Shown: positions 1 through 10,638, numbered from the stretch's first letter. The stretch: DNA of 64,000 bases from Sinohyriopsis cumingii (GCA_028554795.2 CM068839.1:87875540-87939539); one strand, 5' to 3'. Numbers and translations are program-made. Notes: a model not told the origin generated them from the letters alone.

Positions 1-258
1 TTAATTCAATTTTTAAATTCACAAAAAATGTGAGAAATACAATAAAACTCAAGAAATCTTAATTTGTTGGTATTCCGCAGCGTAACAAATGGAACGTAAC
101 GCCCAGTGTAATTTCGACAATTTAGAACAAATCTTCATATGCGACAAAAAGATTTCAAAGAAACTATATATGTAATCTTTACTGGTTCGATCTACAAGTA
201 AATAACTCCAGGATTCAGTTTATGGTGTACATTTCAAAAGGAAATGGGATGAAATTAT

Positions 259-597
259 CTCGAAGTAATTGTAAGCAAAGTGTACTAAAAGATTACATAG
301 CTCGCCTCTTTGAAGTAATTATAAACAATGTAATAAACGAGTATGTATCTCAACTATTTGATGTAATTGAAACCAGAGTATTAAAGCCGAGTAAATATCT
401 CAACTCGTTGAAGTAACTGTATAACTGTAAAAAGAGTAATAAATAAGTATATATCTCAATTCTGTGAAGTAATTGTAACCAAAATACAATGAATGATTAC
501 ATAGCTCATCTCTTCAAGGTAATTGTAACTAGTCTAATAAACTATTACATATCTCAGCTATTCCAAGCAATTGTAAACAAAATGTAATAAATAACAG
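259..597. repeat. Minisatellite, ~48-50-bp degenerate subunits (A type)
   Basis: About seven tandem subunits, each starting 'ctc' and carrying a core like 'gtaattgtaac' followed by 'aataaa' and 'tacatag/tatat'. Subunit lengths run about 42-56 bp, so the array is old and diverged within a monomer yet nearly identical between monomers. This shows that homogenisation acts on the whole monomer, not on the subunit. The short plus-strand ORF across it (222-416) is a by-product of a subunit length near a multiple of three. Confidence 0.9.
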
Positions 598-649
598 CTT
601 AGATGACATCTTCGATGCATTTAATAGTCTTCAGTTTACATAATAAAAA

Positions 650-1672
650 CTAATTATCATGCAGGTCAATGGTCTTGGTGAGTTCAATGAACATCATGTA
701 GAGTGGTTGACCTTGCTCTGTGTTCTTCTCTTGGAGCTGTCGTATGGAAAAGATCATGTCTGTCGTCGACCTGCCTGCTTTAAAGCCGCACTGGGATTCC
801 AGGTGCACACGGTCCGCCAGCAACTGCAGCCTGTTGAGTATAATGCGGGCATACACTTTGCCAACGATGCTCAGAAGCGAGATCCCTCTGTAGTTATTAC
901 AGTCACTGAGGTCGCCATTGTTTTTGTAAACGGTATCTCGCGCATATCTTGGGGGACCGCTCCTTTCCTTCCAGCAGAGACAAAGTAGCTCATGCAGCGG
1001 CTGAAGCAATGTTGGTTTCCCACGTTCTATAGCTTTGGGCGGGATGCTGTCACTACCTGGTGCTTTGTCGTTTGGGTGGGAGTCGATTGCTTTGCTGAGC
1101 TCCTCTAAGGTGGGCACTTCGTCGAGCTCATCCATGGTGGGCAGTTTTTATGCTGCTAGGGGCCGCATCGGTGACTAGCATATCCTGGGAGTATAGCTCT
1201 GAGTAGTGTTCCACCCATCTGGCCATCTGTTGCTCACAGTCAGTGATCTCCTCTCCCCTCAGAGATTTCCGGGGAACGGCCCCTTTCACCCTAGGGCCTA
1301 GAGCCTTCTTGATACCACAGTACATACCTTGGATGTTTCCGGACTCGGCAGTGTGCTGGAGTCCTTCACATAGTTGTTACCAGTACTCATTCGCGCACTG
1401 TCTAGCGATTGTGTTGGGTGTTGCTTCGAGCACTTCTGAGATCAGCAAGCGTCCGTCCATTAAGGCATTTTTTTGTAACGTTTGAAGGCTTTTCGTTTGT
1501 CTTCGATTATTGGTTCCATCCTTGATAGATGTGCGTTGAACCAGTCCTGGCTGGGCCGTTCCTTTTTGCCAAACATGGCCATGGCTGTGCTGTAGATTGC
1601 ACCCTTCATGGCGTTCCACATGGCTGTGGCATCGTGGTCTGGCAGGTCCTGGAGTGTCTGGTCCAGGGCTAG
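650..1672 (-). mobile_element. LINE ORF2 remnant, A1 type (linker + RT fingers)
   Basis: Read on the minus strand, 1672 to ~1460 encodes the linker before RT (motifs DATAMWNAMK, DWFNAHLSRMEPIIEDKRKA). A frameshift at the T run near 1470 leads into ISEVLEATPNTIARQCANEYW, which ends at an in-frame TAA near 1380. Then follow GMYCGIKKALGP and WVEHYSELYSQDM (to ~1190), and a frameshift at an A run near 1145. The RT reading frame is 650-1135, with PTLEELSKAID, DKAPGSDSIPP, NYRGISLLSIVGKVYARI, ESQCGFKAGRSTTDMIFS and motif A as FIELTKTID. It stops at LHDN just after motif A. The palm motif YxDD, thumb and endonuclease are absent. The motif-A catalytic Asp is Glu. It is a non-functional fragment; the clade is not assigned with confidence. 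The plus-strand ORFs here (659-988, 1243-1485) are antisense shadows. Confidence 0.92.
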
Positions 1673-2254
1673 TATGACAATACAAGAGTATATCACAATT
1701 CTACTAGTACAGCTCTGGGATTGTTTCAGAGACGTACGACCATTCAATCAAAATGCAATTAAACATTTTATAATTTGATTGGTATTGAATGTTCTAGTTC
1801 GAGGTTATCAAAAGCAAATTACATGAAAGAACTGCACAATTCTGCAGGTGCCACATTTTACTTATATAAACACATGTACCATGGAAAAGGAAAAAAATAG
1901 CCAAATAGATTCATATATTACCAAAACATAATGCAAATAGACTTTTTTTAAATATAAATTATTACAAAAAGTGCACGTGTAAGATTTATAAATTCTTTGA
2001 TTGATCTTTTTTATTCTGGCTGTGTCATACAGCAGTTGGATATTTAAAATCAGTTATAATCCTTATTACTGCAGCATATATACTTGTTAATTATTCTGAC
2101 CAAGCATTATGCTATGAGAATTGCATTGCATAAATGGAAATATATTGTACTGCAAACCCACTTCCTCACATCCGACCCTGTTATCTGCTCAATGAATGTA
2201 TTCTACAAGTATGCTCAGTGGCATGAATATGTGTTTTCTCTGAAATGTTTCAAA
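1673..2254. other. AT-rich spacer of A monomers, no gene seen
   Basis: About 580 bp of AT-rich sequence with poly-T and poly-A runs and no recognisable homology. The 61-codon ORF at 2084-2269 (66 codons in some A2 copies) is destroyed by a single-base change in many other copies, so I do not call it a gene. The same segment follows every A-type LINE fragment. B monomers lack it because of their internal deletion. Confidence 0.8.
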
Positions 2255-2661
2255 CTTAATGCAAAATAATGGTGAAAGACAAACGTTAATTCAAATAAAG
2301 CATCACACACATACACACGAATGCAACAAGTGTATACAGACAGGATGTCTTTCTTTGTCATACTATTTACACCGATAAATCAACAATAACTTCTTAAAAG
2401 TGTTTTATTCAATTTTTAAATTCGGAAAAATGTGAGAAATACAATAAAACTCAAGAAATATTTATTTGTTGGTATTCCGCAGCGTGACAAATGGAACGTA
2501 ACGCTCAGTGTAATTTCGACAATTTAGAACAAATGTTCATAACCGACAAAAAGATTTCAAAGAAACTATATATGTAATCTTTACTGGTTCGATCTACAAG
2601 TAAATAGCTGCAGGATTCAGCTAATGGTGTACATTTCAAAAGGGAAATGGGATGAAATTGT
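2255..2661. other. β-type left flank, no gene seen
   Basis: A ~407-bp non-coding flank present at the start of every monomer. It holds AATAAA at 2294-2299, a short CA-rich run at about 2302-2318, and diagnostic β alleles: 'gcgtgacaaatgg', 'cataaccgac' and 'tagctgcaggattcag'. The α flank of A1 and A2 (e.g. 3646-4052) has 'gcgtaacaaatgg', 'catatgcgac' and 'taactccaggattcag' at the same places. No promoter or RNA gene could be supported. Confidence 0.8.
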
Positions 2662-3000
2662 CTCGAAGTAATTGTAACCAAAGCGTACTAAAAGATTACA
2701 TAGCTCGCCTCTTTGAAGTAATTATAAACAATGTAATAAACGAGTATGTATCTCAACAATTTGATGTAATTGTAACCAGAGTACTAAAGCCGAGTAAATA
2801 TCTCAACTCGTTGAAGCAACTGTATAACTGTAACAAGAGTAATAAATGAGTATATATCTCAACTCTCTGAAGTAATTGTAACCAAAGTACAATAAATGAT
2901 TACATAGCTCATCTCTTAGAGGTAATTGTAACTAGTCTAATAAACTATTACATATCTCAGCTCTTCCAAGCAATTGTAAACAAAATGTAATAAATAACAG
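2662..3000. repeat. Minisatellite (B type)
   Basis: Subunit boundaries at 'ctc' give approximate lengths of 42, 48, 50, 56, 50, 48 and 45 bp. B alleles include 'caacaatttg' and 'gaagcaactg' where A has 'caactatttg' and 'gaagtaactg'. The last change removes a stop and makes the overlapping ORF (2652-2849) longer than in A. The total is 339 bp, the same as in A, so the minisatellite copy number was fixed before A and B split. Confidence 0.9.
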
Positions 3001-3051
3001 CTTAGATGACCTCTTCGATGCATTTAATAGTCTTCAGTTTACATAATAAAA

Positions 3052-3640
3052 CTAATTATCATGCAGGTCAAAGGTCTTGGTGAGGTCGATGAACATCATG
3101 TAGAGTGGTTGACCTTGCTCTGTGTTCTTCTCTTGGAGTTGTCGTATGGAAAATATCCTGTCTGTCGTCGACCTGCCTGCATTAAAGCCGCACTGGGATT
3201 CCAGGTGCACACTGTCCGCCAGCAACTGCAGCCTGTTGAATATAATGCGGGCATACACGTTGCCAACGATGCTCAGAAGCGAGATCAAGCGAGATCCCTC
3301 TGTAATTATTACAGTCACTGAGGTCGCCATTGTTTTTGTAAACGGTATCTCGCGCATGTCTTGGGGATCCGCTCCTTCCTCCCAGCAGAGACAAAGTAGC
3401 TCATGCAGTGGCTGAAGCAATGTTTGTTTCTCACGTTCGATAGCTTCGGGCGGGATGATGTCACTACCTGGTGCTTTGTCGTTTGGGAGGGAGTCAATTG
3501 CTTTGCTGAGCTCCTCTAAGGTGGGCACTTTGTTGAGCTCGTCCATGGTTAGCAGTTTTTATGCTGCTAGGGGCCGCATCGGTGACTGACATTTCTTGGG
3601 AGTATAGCTCTAGGTAGTGTTCCACCCATCTGGCCATCTG
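3052..3640 (-). mobile_element. LINE RT remnant, B type (early)
   Basis: The open frame at 3052-3546 looks intact but is chimeric. A 1-bp loss near 3374 shifts frame after LCLCWEEG, and a 10-bp tandem duplication ('aagcgagatc', 3277-3286 and 3287-3296) shifts it back before LLSIVGNVYARI. The conserved NYRGIS motif is therefore read out of frame between them. Motif A keeps its Asp (FIDLTKTFD), unlike A copies. There is no YxDD. The upstream linker survives only to 3640. Dead fragment. Confidence 0.92.
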
Positions 3641-3645
3641 TCATA

Positions 3646-6048
3646 CTTAATGCAAAATAATGGTGAAAGACAAACGTTAATTCAAATAAAGCATCGCACA
3701 CATACACACGAATGCAACAAGTGTATACAGACAGGATGTCTTCCGTCGTCATACTATATACACCGGCTAATCAACAATAACTACTTAAAAGTGTTTAATT
3801 CAATTTTTAAATTCACAAAAAATGTGAGAAATACAATAAAACTCAAGAAATCTTAATTTGTTGGTATTCCGCAGCGTAACAAATGGAACGTAACGCCCAG
3901 TGTAATTTCGACAATTTAGAACAAATCTTCATATGCGACAAAAAGATTTCAAAGAAACTATATATGTAATCTTTACTGGTTCGATCTACAAGTAAATAAC
4001 TCCAGGATTCAGTTTATGGTGTACATTTCAAAAGGAAATGGGATGAAATTATCTCGAAGTAATTGTAAGCAAAGTGTACTAAAAGATTACATAGCTCGCC
4101 TCTTTGAAGTAATTATAAACAATGTAATAAACGAGTATGTATCTCAACTATTTGATGTAATTGAAACCAGAGTATTAAAGCCGAGTAAATATCTCAACTC
4201 GTTGAAGTAACTGTATAACTGTAAAAAGAGTAATAAATAAGTATATATCTCAATTCTGTGAAGTAATTGTAACCAAAATACAATGAATGATTACATAGCT
4301 CATCTCTTCAAGGTAATTGTAACTAGTCTAATAAACTATTACATATCTCAGCTATTCCAAGCAATTGTAAACAAAATGTAATAAATAACAGCTTAGATGA
4401 CATCTTCGATGCATTTAATAGTCTTCAGTTTACATAATAAAAACTAATTATCATGCAGGTCAATGGTCTTGGTGAGTTCAATGAACATCATGTAGAGTGG
4501 TTGACCTTGCTCTGTGTTCTTCTCTTGGAGCTGTCGTATGGAAAAGATCATGTCTGTCGTCGACCTGCCTGCTTTAAAGCCGCACTGGGATTCCAGGTGC
4601 ACACGGTCCGCCAGCAACTGCAGCCTGTTGAGTATAATGCGGGCATACACTTTGCCAACGATGCTCAGAAGCGAGATCCCTCTGTAGTTATTACAGTCAC
4701 TGAGGTCGCCATTGTTTTTGTAAACGGTATCTCGCGCATATCTTGGGGGACCGCTCCTTTCCTTCCAGCAGAGACAAAGTAGCTCATGCAGCGGCTGAAG
4801 CAATGTTGGTTTCCCACGTTCTATAGCTTTGGGCGGGATGCTGTCACTACCTGGTGCTTTGTCGTTTGGGTGGGAGTCGATTGCTTTGCTGAGCTCCTCT
4901 AAGGTGGGCACTTCGTCGAGCTCATCCATGGTGGGCAGTTTTTATGCTGCTAGGGGCCGCATCGGTGACTAGCATATCCTGGGAGTATAGCTCTGAGTAG
5001 TGTTCCACCCATCTGGCCATCTGTTGCTCACAGTCAGTGATCTCCTCTCCCCTCAGAGATTTCCGGGGAACGGCCCCTTTCACCCTAGGGCCTAGAGCCT
5101 TCTTGATACCACAGTACATACCTTGGATGTTTCCGGACTCGGCAGTGTGCTGGAGTCCTTCACATAGTTGTTACCAGTACTCATTCGCGCACTGTCTAGC
5201 GATTGTGTTGGGTGTTGCTTCGAGCACTTCTGAGATCAGCAAGCGTCCGTCCATTAAGGCATTTTTTTGTAACGTTTGAAGGCTTTTCGTTTGTCTTCGA
5301 TTATTGGTTCCATCCTTGATAGATGTGCGTTGAACCAGTCCTGGCTGGGCCGTTCCTTTTTGCCAAACATGGCCATGGCTGTGCTGTAGATTGCACCCTT
5401 CATGGCGTTCCACATGGCTGTGGCATCGTGGTCTGGCAGGTCCTGGAGTGTCTGGTCCAGGGCTAGTATGACAATACAAGAGTATATCACAATTCTACTA
5501 GTACAGCTCTGGGATTGTTTCAGAGACGTACGACCATTCAATCAAAATGCAATTAAACATTTTATAATTTGATTGGTATTGAATGTTCTAGTTCGAGGTT
5601 ATCAAAAGCAAATTACATGAAAGAACTGCACAATTCTGCAGGTGCCACATTTTACTTATATAAACACATGTACCATGGAAAAGGAAAAAAATAGCCAAAT
5701 AGATTCATATATTACCAAAACATAATGCAAATAGACTTTTTTTAAATATAAATTATTACAAAAAGTGCACGTGTAAGATTTATAAATTCTTTGATTGATC
5801 TTTTTTATTCTGGCTGTGTCATACAGCAGTTGGATATTTAAAATCAGTTATAATCCTTATTACTGCAGCATATATACTTGTTAATTATTCTGACCAAGCA
5901 TTATGCTATGAGAATTGCATTGCATAAATGGAAATATATTGTACTGCAAACCCACTTCCTCACATCCGACCCTGTTATCTGCTCAATGAATGTATTCTAC
6001 AAGTATGCTCAGTGGCATGAATATGTGTTTTCTCTGAAATGTTTCAAA
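3646..6048. repeat. Monomer A1
   Basis: A 2403-bp complete A1 monomer with minisatellite at 4053-4391. Every frame translated across it matches the 1-2254 copy. With the following B it repeats the first HOR unit almost perfectly. Confidence 0.96.
4444..5466 (-). mobile_element. LINE ORF2 remnant, A1 type
   Basis: Same structure and translation as 650-1672, including the T-run frameshift, the TAA in the linker and the motif-A Glu. The RT frame is 4444-4929. Confidence 0.92.
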
Positions 6049-7439
6049 CTTAATGCAAAATAATGGTGAAAGACAAACGTTAATTCAAATAAAGCATCAC
6101 ACACATACACACGAATGCAACAAGTGTATACAGACAGGATGTCTTTCTTTGTCATACTATTTACACCGATAAATCAACAATAACTTCTTAAAAGTGTTTT
6201 ATTCAATTTTTAAATTCGGAAAAATGTGAGAAATACAATAAAACTCAAGAAATATTTATTTGTTGGTATTCCGCAGCGTGACAAATGGAACGTAACGCTC
6301 AGTGTAATTTCGACAATTTAGAACAAATGTTCATAACCGACAAAAAGATTTCAAAGAAACTATATATGTAATCTTTACTGGTTCGATCTACAAGTAAATA
6401 GCTGCAGGATTCAGCTAATGGTGTACATTTCAAAAGGGAAATGGGATGAAATTGTCTCGAAGTAATTGTAACCAAAGCGTACTAAAAGGTTACATAGCTC
6501 GCCTCTTTGAAGTAATTATAAACAATGTAATAAACGAGTATGTATCTCAACAATTTGATGTAATTGTAACCAGAGTACTAAAGCCGAGTAAATATCTCAA
6601 CTCGTTGAAGCAACTGTATAACTGTAACAAGAGTAATAAATGAGTATATATCTCAACTCTCTGAAGTAATTGTAACCAAAGTACAATAAATGATTACATA
6701 GCTCATCTCTTAGAGGTAATTGTAACTAGTCTAATAAACTATTACATATCTCAGCTCTTCCAAGCAATTGTAAACAAAATGTAATAAATAACAGCTTAGA
6801 TGACCTCTTCGATGCATTTAATAGTCTTCAGTTTACATAATAAAACTAATTATCATGCAGGTCAAAGGTCTTGGTGAGGTCGATGAACATCATGTAGAGT
6901 GGTTGACCTTGCTCTGTGTTCTTCTCTTGGAGTTGTCGTATGGAAAATATCCTGTCTGTCGTCGACCTGCCTGCATTAAAGCCGCACTGGGATTCCAGGT
7001 GCACACTGTCCGCCAGCAACTGCAGCCTGTTGAATATAATGCGGGCATACACGTTGCCAACGATGCTCAGAAGCGAGATCAAGCGAGATCCCTCTGTAAT
7101 TATTACAGTCACTGAGGTCGCCATTGTTTTTGTAAACGGTATCTCGCGCATGTCTTGGGGATCCGCTCCTTCCTCCCAGCAGAGACAAAGTAGCTCATGC
7201 AGTGGCTGAAGCAATGTTTGTTTCTCACGTTCGATAGCTTCGGGCGGGATGATGTCACTACCTGGTGCTTTGTCGTTTGGGAGGGAGTCAATTGCTTTGC
7301 TGAGCTCCTCTAAGGTGGGCACTTTGTTGAGCTCGTCCATGGTTAGCAGTTTTTATGCTGCTAGGGGCCGCATCGGTGACTGACATTTCTTGGGAGTATA
7401 GCTCTAGGTAGTGTTCCACCCATCTGGCCATCTGTCATA
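6049..7439. repeat. Monomer B (early subtype)
   Basis: 1391 bp, minisatellite at 6456-6794. I found one difference from the B at 2255-3645: g at 6489 instead of a at 2695. Confidence 0.96.
6846..7434 (-). mobile_element. LINE RT remnant, B type (early)
   Basis: The translation is identical to 3052-3640, with both frame-shifting scars. The frame is 6846-7340. Confidence 0.92.
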
Positions 7440-7847
7440 CTTAATGCAAAATAATGGTGAAAGACAAACGTTAATTCAAATAAAGCATCGCACACATACA
7501 CACGAATGCAACAAGTGTATACAGACAGGATGTCTTCCGTCGTCATACTATATACACCGGCTAATCAACAATAACTACTTAAAAGTGTTTAATTCAATTT
7601 TTAAATTCACAAAAAATGTGAGAAATACAATAAAACTCAAGAAATCTTTATTTGTTGGTATTCCGCAGCGTAACAAATGGAACGTAACGCCCAGTGTAAT
7701 TTCGACAATTTAGAACAAATCTTCATATGCGACAAAAAGATTTCAAAGAAACTATATATGTAATCTTTACTGGTTCGATCTACAAGTAAATAACTCCAGG
7801 ATTCAGTTTATGGTGTACATTTCAAAAGGGAAATGGGATGAAATTAT

Positions 7848-8186
7848 CTCGAAGTAATTGTAAGCAAAGTGTACTAAAAGATTACATAGCTCGCCTCTTT
7901 GAAGTAATTATAAACAATGTAATAAACGAGTATGTATCTCAACTATTTGATGTAATTGAAACCAGAGTATTAAAGCCGAGTAAATATCTCAACTCGTTGA
8001 AGTAACTGTATAACTGTAAAAAGAGTAATAAATAAGTATATATCTCAATTCTCTGAAGTAATTGTAACCAAAATACAATAAATGATTACATAGCTCATCT
8101 CTTCAAGGTAATTGTAACTAGTCTAATAAACTATTACATATCTCAGCTCTTCCAAGCAATTGTTAACAAAATGTAATAAATAACAG
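7848..8186. repeat. Minisatellite (A2)
   Basis: 339 bp, seven subunits. It carries A alleles plus 'caattgttaac' in the last subunit, a marker shared by A2 copies but absent from A1 and B. Confidence 0.9.
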
Positions 8187-8238
8187 CTTAGATGACCTCT
8201 TCGATGCATTTAATAGTCTTCAGTTTACATAATAAAAA

Positions 8239-9236
8239 CTAATTATCATGCAGGTCAATGGTCTTGGTGAGTTCAATGAACATCATGTAGAGTGGTTGAC
8301 CTTGCTCTGTGTTCTTCTCTTGGAGTTGTCGTATGGAAAAGATCATGTCTGTCGTCGACCTGCCTGCTTTAAAGCCGCACTGGGATTCCAGGTGCACATG
8401 GTCCACCAGCAACTGCAGCCTGTTGAGTATAATGCGGGAATACACTTTGCCAACGATGCTCAGAAGCGAGATCCCTCTGTAATTATTACAGTTACTGAGG
8501 TCGCCATTGTTTTTGTAAACGGTATCTCGCGCATATCTTGGAGGACCGCTCCTTTCCTCCCAGCAGAGACAAAGTAGCTCATGCAGCAGCTGAAGCAATG
8601 TTGGTTTCCCACGTTCGATAGCTTTGGGCGGGATGCTGTCACTACATTGTGCTTTGTCGTTTGGGGCGGAGTCGATTGCTTTGTTGAGCTCCTCTAAGGT
8701 GGGCACTTTGTCGAGCTCCTCTATGGTGGGCAGTTTTTATGCTGCTAGGGCTGCATCGGTGACTGACATTTCTTGGGAGCATAGCTCTGAGTAGTGTTCC
8801 ACCCATCTGGCCATCTGTTGCTCGCAGTCAGTGATCTCCTCTCCCGTCAGAGATTTCTGGCGGACGATCCCTTTCACCATAGGGCCTAGAGCCTTCTTGA
8901 TATCACAGTACATACCTTGGATGTTTCCGGATTCGGCACTGCGCTGGAGTCTTTCACATAGTTGTTACCAGTACTCGTTCGCGCACTGTCTAGCGATGTG
9001 TTGGGTGTTGCTTCGAGCGCTTCTGAGATCAGCAAGCATCCGTTCATTAGGGCATTTTTTGTAAGCTTTGAAGGCTTTTCATTTGTCTTCGATTATTGGT
9101 TCTATCCTTGATAGATGTGCGCTGAACTAGTGCCAAACGTGGCCATGGCTGTGCTGTAGATGACACCCTTCATGGCGCTCCACATGACTGTGGCATCGTG
9201 ATGTGGCAGGTCTTGGAGTGCCTGGTCCAGGGCTAG
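8239..9236 (-). mobile_element. LINE ORF2 remnant, A2 type
   Basis: The RT frame is 8239-8706 (155 codons from PTLEELNKAID). A2-specific damage: the ATG before DELD is lost, a 1-bp deletion near 8751 rejoins linker and RT frames but creates TAA between them, two 1-bp losses lie in the linker (near 8998 and 9058), and the 22-bp deletion removes the KKERPSQDW segment. Motif A reads FIELTKTID. Private changes: LVDH for LADR, and NDKAQCSD. Confidence 0.92.
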
Positions 9237-9838
9237 TATGAGAATACAAGAGTATATCACAATTATGCTCATGCAGCTCTGAGATTTTTTCAGAGACGTA
9301 CGAAAATTCAATCAAAATCCAATTAAACATTTTATAATATCATTTGTATTAAATGTTCTAATCCGAGGTTATTAAAAGCTTATTACATGAATAAACTGCA
9401 CAATTTTGCAGGTGCCACATTTTACTTAAATAAAAACAGACACCATGAAAGAGGAAAAATCAGCCAAATATATTCATATATTACCAAAACATAATGCAAA
9501 TAGACTTTTTTTATATAAATTATTACAAAAAGTGCACATGTAAGATTTATAAATTCTTTGGTTGATCTTTTTTATTCTGGCTGTGTGATACAGGAAATGT
9601 TTTTTAAACTAAACAGGCATTGGATATTGAAAATCAATTATAATCCTTATTATTGCAGCATATATACTTGTCAATTATTCTGGCCAAGCATTATGCTATA
9701 AGAATTGCATTGCATAAATGGAAATATATTGTACTGCAAACCCACTTCCTCACATCCGATCCTGTTATCTGTTCACTGAATGTATTCTACAAGTATCCTC
9801 AATGGCATGAATATCGGTTTTCTTTGACATGTTTCAAA
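9237..9838. other. AT-rich spacer of A2, no gene seen
   Basis: A2 version of the spacer, with the extra ~20 bp near 9606-9623. No coding or RNA signal could be supported. Confidence 0.75.
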
Positions 9839-10247
9839 CTTAATGCAAAATAACGGTGAAAGACAACCGTTAATTCAAATAAAGCATCACACACATACAC
9901 ACGAATGCAACAAGTGTATACAGACATGATGTCTTCCTTCGTCATACTATATACACCGGCTGATCAACAATAACTACTTAAAAGTGTTTTATTCAATTGT
10001 TAAATTTGGAAAAACATTTGAGAAATACAATAAAACCCAAGAAATTTGTATTTGTTGGTATTCCACAGCGTGACAAATGGAACGTAATTCCCAGTGTAAT
10101 TTCGACAATTTAGAATAAATCTTCATAACCAACAAAAAGATTTCAAAGAAACTATATATGTAATCTTTACTGGTTCGATCTACAAGTAAATAGCTGCAGG
10201 ATTCAGTTAATGGTGTACATTTCAAAAGGGAAATGGGATGAAAATGT

Positions 10248-10586
10248 CTCGAAGTAATTGCAACCAAAGTGTACTAAAAGATCACATAGCTCGCCTCTTT
10301 GAAGTAATTATAAACAATGTAATAAACAAGTACGTATCTCAACTATTTGATGTCATTGAAACCAGAGTACTAAAGCCGAGTAAATATCTCAACTCGGTGA
10401 AGTAACTGTATAACTGTAACAAGAGTAATAAATGAGTATATATCTCAACTCTATGAAGTAATTGTAACCAAAGTACAATAAATGATTACATAGCTCATCT
10501 CTTCAAGGTAATAGTAACTAGTCTAATAAACTATTACATATCTCAGCTCTTCCAAGCAATTGTAAACAAAATGTAATAAATAACAG
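10248..10586. repeat. Minisatellite (A1')
   Basis: 339 bp with private variants: 'gtaattgcaacc', 'gatcacatag', 'acaagtacgtatc' and 'gtaatagtaac'. It mixes A ('caactatttg') and B ('gtaacaagag') alleles. Confidence 0.9.
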
Positions 10587-10638
10587 CTTAGATCACCTCT
10601 ACGATGCATTTAATAGTCTTCAATTTACATAATAAAAA

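Larger units (their letters stand above)
1..2254. repeat. Monomer A1, left-truncated by window
   Basis: Window position 1 matches 3795 in the next HOR unit, so about 148 bp of the left flank are missing. It has an α-type flank ('taactccaggattcag'), a minisatellite at 259-597, a LINE fragment at 650-1672 and an AT-rich spacer to 2254. It is a near-identical twin of the monomer at 3646-6048. Confidence 0.95.
2255..3645. repeat. Monomer B (early subtype)
   Basis: A 1391-bp monomer with a β-type flank ('tagctgcaggattcag') and a minisatellite at 2662-3000. The LINE fragment is cut at 'ccatctg' (3640) and followed directly by 'tcata' and the next monomer's 'cttaatgc'. Relative to A it lacks about 1.02 kb. 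Confidence 0.95.
7440..9838. repeat. Monomer A2 (first, followed by no B)
   Basis: 2399 bp, α flank, minisatellite at 7848-8186. A2 lacks 22 bp of the LINE linker present in A1 (after 'gaactag', near 9129). It has about 20 bp in the AT spacer that A1 lacks ('aaactaaacaggcattgg', near 9606-9623). This is the only A monomer followed directly by another A-type monomer. Confidence 0.96.

Noticed and set aside
659-988. Plus-strand 109-codon ORF conserved in all A monomers
   Set aside because: It is antisense to the RT fragment and open only because the RT frame is. Homogenisation, not selection, keeps it similar.
2294-2299. AATAAA as a polyadenylation signal
   Set aside because: The sequence is AT-rich with many AATAAA matches in each monomer and no upstream gene to serve.
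2302-2320. CA-rich run as a microsatellite
   Set aside because: Too short and interrupted, and it does not vary in length between copies.
2584-2600. 'ggttcgatct' resembling a Pol III B box in each left flank
   Set aside because: It misses the last consensus base, no A box was found upstream at a suitable distance, and no tRNA fold is evident, so a SINE or tRNA is not supported.
2652-2849. 65-codon ORF across the minisatellite, present in all B copies
   Set aside because: The subunit length near 48 bp keeps a frame open by chance. A copies have a stop, the last A2 copy has a frameshift, and there is no recognisable domain.
2662-3000. Regular short repeats that could suggest a CRISPR array
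   Set aside because: Subunits are contiguous and degenerate, with no identical repeats separated by unique spacers, in a eukaryotic satellite.
3052-3546. Apparently intact 164-codon RT gene in early B copies
   Set aside because: The frame is open only because a 1-bp loss and a 10-bp duplication compensate. The conserved NYRGIS region is read out of frame and the palm is missing.
3567-3752. 61-codon minus-strand ORF at the B/A junction
   Set aside because: It spans the deletion junction and left flank with no homology; lost in the copies with the 2-bp insertion.
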